46,829 nt of DNA from CAZIVP01 sp964542915 (GTDB taxonomy: Bacteria > Calditrichota > Calditrichia > Calditrichales > Calditrichaceae), in assembly GCA_964542915.1 (NCBI GenBank), contig CAZIVP010000023.1, positions 1 to 46,829 on the forward strand, in the 5' to 3' direction. Positions 41,807-46,829 of this stretch are shown here, in pieces; within the stretch, counting starts at the first letter, position 1; every line of letters starts with the position of its first letter. The notes beneath the pieces are model-generated. The model worked only from the letters and a program-made list of their open reading frames with translations. It searched no databases and was not told where the DNA came from. Made by a program: the position numbers and the translations under genes.

Positions 41807-44272
41807 ATGGCACAAGAACAAAAAAACGACCAACTTTCATACACCTTTATACCGATTAAAGGCATGACCTGCGCTTCCTGTGTGGCCCGCGTCGAAAAAG
41901 GATTGAAGGAACTCAATGCTGCCCAATCGGTCTCCGTTAATCTTGCCACGGAACAGGCCGCGGTCGGTTACGAAACGGACGGTTTGAATCTCGACGCCCT
42001 CATCGACCGGGTGAATCGCTCCGGTTATGATGTTAAAACGGAATCCATGACAATACAGCTGCCCGGTATGAACGACGCTTCCCTCGCAGCCCGCATCGAG
42101 GAAGATATGGGCACACATTTCGGCGTTTTGAAAGCATCCGTAAATACGGGCGCCGAAAACCTGCATATACGCTACATACCCGGCGTCGCCAAACTCGAAA
42201 CCATCGAACGTCTTCTGAACGATAAATACAATTTTTCGGTATCGTTGGGAAAACAGGATGGAGAACTGGAACAAATTCTGGATGAGCCGCACGCCCGCTA
42301 CGCCAGAGGTTTATTGAGCCGGCTCATTGTCGGGGTCTCTTTCTCCGTAATCATATTTATTTTGAGCATGCCGATGCTCTTTCCGTTTATTACCGCTATT
42401 CCTCAGATGGTGCGGTGGTATATTACTTTTGCCCTGACGACCGTTGTTTTGATCTTTACGGGCAAGCCGTTTTTCGCCGGATTTATCAAGGCGATCAAAG
42501 CGCGTACGGCCGACATGAACACGCTGGTAGCGATCGGGAGCGGCACGGCCTATCTTTACAGTGCAGTGGTAACGTTTTTCGCCTCCTATTTGAGTGGCAT
42601 TACAACCGACCTTCATGTTTATTACGATACAGCAGCCATGATTGTAACTTTCATCCTGATCGGCCGTTATCTGGAGGCAAGGGCAAAAAGTAAAACCACA
42701 TCCGCCCTGCGTTCTCTGGCTTCGCTTCAACCCCATCAGGCTCATATCATAACCGATCGGGGCATAGAGCATATACCCTATCACAAACTGCAAGCCGATC
42801 AGGCGTGCCTGGTTAAAACCGGCGAACACATCCCCGCCGACGGTGTTTTGCTGGACGACGACGCCAGCATTGATGAGTCCATGTTGACCGGTGAAAGTTT
42901 ACCGGTTGGGAAGCGCAAAGGCGATCTGGTTCTGGGAGGCACAACCAATATCGAAGCGCCGGTGCGCATCAAGGTAATCAAGACGGGTATGGAAACGACC
43001 CTGGGTAAGATCATTCGCCTGGTAAGGGAAGCCCAGGGCAGCAAACCGCAAATACAAAAGCTGGCTGATAAAATCGCCGCTATTTTTGTACCGGTGGTGC
43101 TTCTTGTCGCCGCCATAACCCTGCTGATCTGGCTGAGCGCAGGCGTTTCCTTTACCGCCGCTCTCATACGCTTTATCGCAGTCGTCGTGATCGCCTGTCC
43201 CTGTGCGATGGGGCTGGCCACACCCACGGCTGTGATGGTGGCGGGCGGCCGCGGAGCCACCGAAGGCATCATGGTAAAAGACGCCGCCAGCCAGGAAATC
43301 TGGAGCCGCATCAACGATTTAATTTTGGATAAAACCGGCACCATTACTACCGGCAAAATGGCGGTTGCGGAAGTCTATCCCGTCAATGGTTACAGCCAGG
43401 AAACACTCCTGAGCAACGCAGCTGCGCTGGAAGACCAGTCCAACCATCCCATCGCCAGGGCGATCGTCGAAGAGGCGAAAAATCGGAAACTGCAGTGGGC
43501 GTCGGCTAAAAGCGTACGTACGAAAAAAGGTCAGGGTATGATCGGGCGTCTGAATAACCGGGAAGTATTAGCCGGTAGTCTTTCTTTTTTAAACAAGCGC
43601 GAAACCGTCCTAAGCGATGACGCCCTGAAAACCGTTAACCGATATGCAGAAGCTGCCCACACCACGGTTTTGGTTGCGGTTGACGGCGAGTTGGCGGGTA
43701 TTATTGCCGTTGCCGACCGTGTGAAGCCTTCGGCGGGTGAGGTAATCAAATACTTCCGGGACCAAGGCATCCGCGTCATCATGGTTACGGGGGACCAGGA
43801 AAAAACCGCCAATGCCGTCGCCCGCGAAGTGGGCATCAATCTGGTTTACGCAGAACACGCGCCGGATAAAAAAGCCGACATCATTCGTCAACTGCAAACG
43901 GAAGGCCGTAAGGCGGCCATGGTCGGCGACGGCATTAACGACGCCGTCGCCCTGACTCAGGCGGATGTGGGTATCGCCATGGGTGAGGGCGCCGATGTGG
44001 CCGTACAATCCGCCGATATCGTATTAATGAGCGAGGATTTAAAAAGCCTGGTGCGCAGTCATCGACTCTCGCGGAGAACACTGCGTATCATCAAAGAAAA
44101 TCTTTTCTGGGCGTTTGGTTACAACGTGCTGATGATACCGGCAGCCGCCGGCTTACTGGAAATCGTGGCGGGCGTCGTCTTCCAGCCAGCCGCCGCTGCG
44201 CTGGCTATGGCGCTCAGTTCCTTTTCCGTTGTAACCAACAGCCTGCGTTTAAAAAAGATTGCAATCGAATGA
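41807..44272 (+). CDS. copA: Copper-transporting P1B-type ATPase
   Basis: This is an 821-aa heavy-metal ATPase. The first N-terminal HMA domain has GMTCASC (C22, C25). A second HMA-like repeat (about 80-145) has lost its CxxC (LPGMNDASLAARI) and cannot bind metal the same way. The channel motif is CPCAMG, as in Cu+ exporters, the phosphorylated aspartate is about D508 (DKTGT), and TGES, HP (SNHPIARA) and GDGINDAVAL are intact. It stands alone, 163 bases after the methyltransferase, with no adjacent copper regulator or chaperone. Direction of export is inferred from the family. Confidence 0.94.
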   Translation: MAQEQKNDQLSYTFIPIKGMTCASCVARVEKGLKELNAAQSVSVNLATEQAAVGYETDGLNLDALIDRVNRSGYDVKTESMTIQLPGMNDASLAARIEEDMGTHFGVLKASVNTGAENLHIRYIPGVAKLETIERLLNDKYNFSVSLGKQDGELEQILDEPHARYARGLLSRLIVGVSFSVIIFILSMPMLFPFITAIPQMVRWYITFALTTVVLIFTGKPFFAGFIKAIKARTADMNTLVAIGSGTAYLYSAVVTFFASYLSGITTDLHVYYDTAAMIVTFILIGRYLEARAKSKTTSALRSLASLQPHQAHIITDRGIEHIPYHKLQADQACLVKTGEHIPADGVLLDDDASIDESMLTGESLPVGKRKGDLVLGGTTNIEAPVRIKVIKTGMETTLGKIIRLVREAQGSKPQIQKLADKIAAIFVPVVLLVAAITLLIWLSAGVSFTAALIRFIAVVVIACPCAMGLATPTAVMVAGGRGATEGIMVKDAASQEIWSRINDLILDKTGTITTGKMAVAEVYPVNGYSQETLLSNAAALEDQSNHPIARAIVEEAKNRKLQWASAKSVRTKKGQGMIGRLNNREVLAGSLSFLNKRETVLSDDALKTVNRYAEAAHTTVLVAVDGELAGIIAVADRVKPSAGEVIKYFRDQGIRVIMVTGDQEKTANAVAREVGINLVYAEHAPDKKADIIRQLQTEGRKAAMVGDGINDAVALTQADVGIAMGEGADVAVQSADIVLMSEDLKSLVRSHRLSRRTLRIIKENLFWAFGYNVLMIPAAAGLLEIVAGVVFQPAAAALAMALSSFSVVTNSLRLKKIAIE

Positions 44273-44436
44273 CCATACCTTAAATTTGTATATCTGTGTT
44301 CGGTAGGGAGTTCAGCGTCTTTCAGTATATTCCGAGAAAAAAGTATTATTATCGGTCGATTACATTATCCGAAATATGTAAATCTTAACGGGAGTTAATG
44401 TTTCAGGGAAGGTTTAACTAAAATTGATCCCGGGAT

Positions 44437-45696
44437 ATGAATATGAAGTTCAGTACCGCTCTACGTCAACAAACCCGCCGTAGATTCGAACGGATGGAAT
44501 CGGCGGATATTTTGATTGGCATCCCCTGTTTCAATAATGATAGCACGTTAGCGCATGTTATCCATACCATTGAAGAAGGTTTACATCTTTACTATAATGG
44601 CCACCGTTGTGTGGTATTTGTAGCGGACGGCGGTTCCGTGGATGATTCACGTGAAGAAGGTGAAGAGCTCGAGAAAAGTCCGTGGATCGAACGCATCATC
44701 TCCATTTATCGCGGCGTACCGGGTAAAGGCAGCGCGGTACGCGCCATATTCGAAGCCGCCGAGCTGCTTAATGTGAAAGCCTGTTTGCTTTTCGATTCCG
44801 ACCTGCAATCCATTACGCCCGACTGGATCAAACATATGACGGATGCCATCATTCGGGAGGGCTACGATTTTGTGGCGCCTTATTACACCCGTTACAAGTA
44901 TGACGGCACGATTACAAATAACATCGTTTACAATTTAACACGCGCCCTTTACGGTTACCGGGTACGTCAACCCATTGGCGGCGATTTTGCCTTTTCGAAT
45001 AAAATGATCCGAACCTATCTGCCCAAGAAGGCCTGGGAAAGCGATGTGGCCCGCTTTGGCATCGATATCTGGCTGACCACCCACGCCATGGTTAATAAAG
45101 CCCGCATTGCCCAGGTCAACCTCGGCGTAAAAATCCATGACGTCAAAGATCCGGCAGAAGCCCTCGGGCCCATGTTTAAGCAGGTTGTAACAACCCTTCT
45201 GAGCCTGATGGAAGAACACGAGCAGGCCTGGATGTCCGTAAAAGACAGCCAGCCCGTACCTGTTATCGGTCCGAAGCTGGATATTGAACCCAAACCGTTT
45301 ACCATCAATGTCAGTAAACTTATCACCGATTTTAAAATCGGTTACAGCAACTGGAAAGAAATCTGGAAAAAAATTGTGCATCAGGATACCTGGGCGATCA
45401 TCGAAGACCTGACCACCAAGGAAGAAGACCGCTTCATCATCGAGACGGAACACTGGGCCAAAATTTTATACGATCTGGCGGCGGCTTACCACCACTGGCG
45501 CGGCAATCGTAATCTGCTGGTAAGTTTGATGACACCGCTTTATTACGCCCGGGTTGCTTCTTTTGTGAATTACACATTGGAGTTATCCAACGAAGAAGCA
45601 GAAGGTATTGTGGAAGAACAGGCCAAGGTATTCGAGAAAATGAAACCATACTTAATCCAACGCTGGCAAGAAGCGGATAAGAATTATGACCTGTAG
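44437..45696 (+). CDS. GT81-like glucosyl/mannosyl-phosphoglycerate synthase-type glycosyltransferase
   Basis: This 419-aa inverting-fold (GT-A) glycosyltransferase resembles GpgS/MpgS-type enzymes that transfer glucose or mannose from a nucleotide sugar to 3-phosphoglycerate, leading to the compatible solutes glucosylglycerate or mannosylglycerate. ILIGIPCFNNDSTL opens the nucleotide-binding half, the metal-binding DxD is LLFDSDLQS (D120, D122), and RQPIGGDFAFS and FGIDIWLTTHA are the acceptor-side motifs. A long C-terminal helical extension (about 300-419) follows. The exact sugar and acceptor are inferred. The putative small gene and the MscS channel lie downstream on the same strand. Confidence 0.78.
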   Translation: MNMKFSTALRQQTRRRFERMESADILIGIPCFNNDSTLAHVIHTIEEGLHLYYNGHRCVVFVADGGSVDDSREEGEELEKSPWIERIISIYRGVPGKGSAVRAIFEAAELLNVKACLLFDSDLQSITPDWIKHMTDAIIREGYDFVAPYYTRYKYDGTITNNIVYNLTRALYGYRVRQPIGGDFAFSNKMIRTYLPKKAWESDVARFGIDIWLTTHAMVNKARIAQVNLGVKIHDVKDPAEALGPMFKQVVTTLLSLMEEHEQAWMSVKDSQPVPVIGPKLDIEPKPFTINVSKLITDFKIGYSNWKEIWKKIVHQDTWAIIEDLTTKEEDRFIIETEHWAKILYDLAAAYHHWRGNRNLLVSLMTPLYYARVASFVNYTLELSNEEAEGIVEEQAKVFEKMKPYLIQRWQEADKNYDL

Positions 45697-45735
45697 CGGT
45701 CTTTTTCAACACACCGGACAGAGGAGAATGAAACA

Positions 45736-45909
45736 ATGCCATTAGCCGTATTGCAAAACGGACCGGTACAGGCAACAAACCGGATATTGAGGATCGTCGA
45801 TCCGCTTCTTCTCCTCAGGCCATGGCAATCCCGTTGTGAAAACATTACGTTCGAACCATCTTATAAAGCCTGCAAAATCGCTTATCGTTTATCCTTAAAG
45901 GGCTCCTGA
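45736..45909 (+). CDS. Small ORF (57 aa) between the glycosyltransferase and MscS genes, doubtful
   Basis: An open frame begins at an ATG preceded by AGAGGAG at about nine bases and ends at a TGA one base before the MscS ATG. The peptide (opening MPLAVLQNGPVQATNRILR) matches nothing I know and has two cysteines and no membrane segment. The strong ribosome site and exact abutment to the next gene argue for translation or coupling. The unprotein-like composition argues for a leader or a decayed gene. Confidence 0.3.
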   Translation: MPLAVLQNGPVQATNRILRIVDPLLLLRPWQSRCENITFEPSYKACKIAYRLSLKGS

Positions 45910-45910
45910 T

Positions 45911-46825
45911 ATGAACTGGAAAACATTTGAAGGAACCGTCGGCGACGTACTGAATTTTACACTTTTTGAATTGAACCAGACCCCCGTGACCATCACGTCC
46001 ATTATGATGTTCATCATCGGGATGCTTTTATTTTATATTCTTTCCCGCATATTAACGCGTTTTTTATTGCAACGTCTGCTCGCGCGTTTTCAGGTGGATC
46101 GCGGCACAAGTTATATGCTTGTGCGCATAACCCATTATATTATCATGATCATAGGCGCCATAATTTCGTTTCAGTTTATCGGCATCAGTTTAAGCGGCCT
46201 CGCCGTGATTTTCGGATTACTATCGGTGGGTATCGGTTTCGGTCTGCAGAATGTAACCTCCAACTTTGTAGCCGGCTTGATCCTGCTGCTGGAGCGCCCC
46301 ATAAAAATCGGCGATCGTGTCCTTGTGGGCGAAACCGAAGGCGACGTAACCGAAATCAATATTCGCTCCACGACCATACGTTCGCTGAATAACATCTCCA
46401 TTATTGTACCGAACTCGGAGTTTGTCTCCACTAATGTGGTGAACTGGTCTCATGGCGATACGAGCGTGCGATTGATCATTGATGTGGGCGTTTCTTACCA
46501 GTCCGATCTGGATACGGTATTGCGCTGTTTGCATGAAGTGGCGGAAGAGAATCCTGCCGTATTGGATGATCCCAAACCGGATGTTCTGCTCGCCGGCTTC
46601 GGGGATTCTTCATGGAATATGAAACTGCGCGCCTGGATCGATCATCCCAAAAATCACTACGTTATCCGTTCGGAACTCAATTGTGAGATCGTGCGCAAAT
46701 TTCGTAAAAACGGGGTTGAAATTCCCTTCCCTCAACGCGATCTTCATGTACGGAGTTCAATGACGATACCAATGTTGTTCTGCTTCAGATGGAATTGGAC
46801 TTCCCAGGGTAAATGTTTAACATAA
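45911..46825 (+). CDS. MscS family mechanosensitive channel, C-terminal tail altered at window edge
   Basis: This is a small-conductance mechanosensitive channel that releases solutes when the membrane is stretched. Three membrane segments (about 27-50, 69-92, 96-125), the pore helix VGIGFGLQNVTSNFVAGL, the beta-domain RPIKIGDRV and the alpha/beta C-terminal domain ending EIPFPQRDLHVRS are all present. From about residue 289 (base 46776) the coding sequence runs into the putative insertion-sequence end, so the final 16 or so residues are probably not native. The original tail was likely short, and the channel could still function. Context with a compatible-solute glycosyltransferase suggests osmotic adaptation. 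Confidence 0.9.
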   Translation: MNWKTFEGTVGDVLNFTLFELNQTPVTITSIMMFIIGMLLFYILSRILTRFLLQRLLARFQVDRGTSYMLVRITHYIIMIIGAIISFQFIGISLSGLAVIFGLLSVGIGFGLQNVTSNFVAGLILLLERPIKIGDRVLVGETEGDVTEINIRSTTIRSLNNISIIVPNSEFVSTNVVNWSHGDTSVRLIIDVGVSYQSDLDTVLRCLHEVAEENPAVLDDPKPDVLLAGFGDSSWNMKLRAWIDHPKNHYVIRSELNCEIVRKFRKNGVEIPFPQRDLHVRSSMTIPMLFCFRWNWTSQGKCLT

Positions 46826-46829
46826 CCTA
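46776..46829 (+). repeat. Putative insertion-sequence end (right window edge)
   Basis: The mirror partner of bases 1-53: read outward on the plus strand, the first 27 bases match at 22 positions, including the exact 12-base core (46791-46802). The extent to the edge (54 bases) is nearly the same as on the left (53), as expected when an assembler stops a fixed k-mer length inside a repeat. No transposase is inside the window, since the element would lie outside it. Confidence 0.55.

Overview
The window reads as a contig from a Gram-negative bacterium of the FCB group. LpxB indicates a lipid A outer membrane, BshA indicates bacillithiol synthesis, and an EF-G-like paralogue, a MEMO/AmrB protein, a single-chain GlyRS and a LemA/TPM cluster are also present. 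Calditrichota or a nearby phylum is my best guess, but no marker here fixes it.

Left third (about 1-12,600, all minus strand): a defence array. In transcription order it holds an SNF2-type helicase with a C-terminal DUF3883 nuclease-like domain, an ABC/SMC-like AAA ATPase, a small TOPRIM-like (DUF4276/MAD4-like) protein, a DUF1156 DNA methyltransferase, a YgiT-type antitoxin with a wrecked DUF4258 toxin, a DUF499 P-loop ATPase, a 194-aa protein I do not recognise, and a RecF/OLD-like ATPase cut off at its Walker B motif. The first four genes overlap by 1-17 bases. The families belong to modification-based anti-phage systems, but the combination is not one I can name: no PLD nuclease, no DUF3780 and no DrmA/YprA-type helicase is visible. 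Base composition is patchy, with an AT-rich block inside the methyltransferase and two AT-rich terminal genes, as expected of an exchanged island.

Middle (13,041-24,300): a full-length Lhr helicase (minus), then a plus-strand group of a GT-B glycosyltransferase-like protein, a membrane-anchored penicillin-acylase-family hydrolase and an ApbE lipoprotein. The last converges on, and overlaps, DusB, which is followed by a DUF2203 protein.

Right half (24,870-46,829): housekeeping and accessory genes in short operons. These are an EF-G-like GTPase, a HIT hydrolase, HutI with a macro-domain protein, BshA with a response regulator/diguanylate cyclase, a DegT-family aminotransferase, a CheY-like regulator, GlyRS, RecO, AmrB, LemA with two TPM proteins, LpxB with a small methyltransferase, a copper P-type ATPase, and a GT81-like phosphoglycerate glycosyltransferase upstream of an MscS channel.

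The two window ends carry imperfect inverted copies of one sequence (22 of 27 positions identical), each running about 53-54 bases to the edge. They look like the two ends of an insertion sequence, possibly IS21-like. That would explain why the contig stops there and why both edge genes end in non-family tails. I saw no tRNA, rRNA or CRISPR array.
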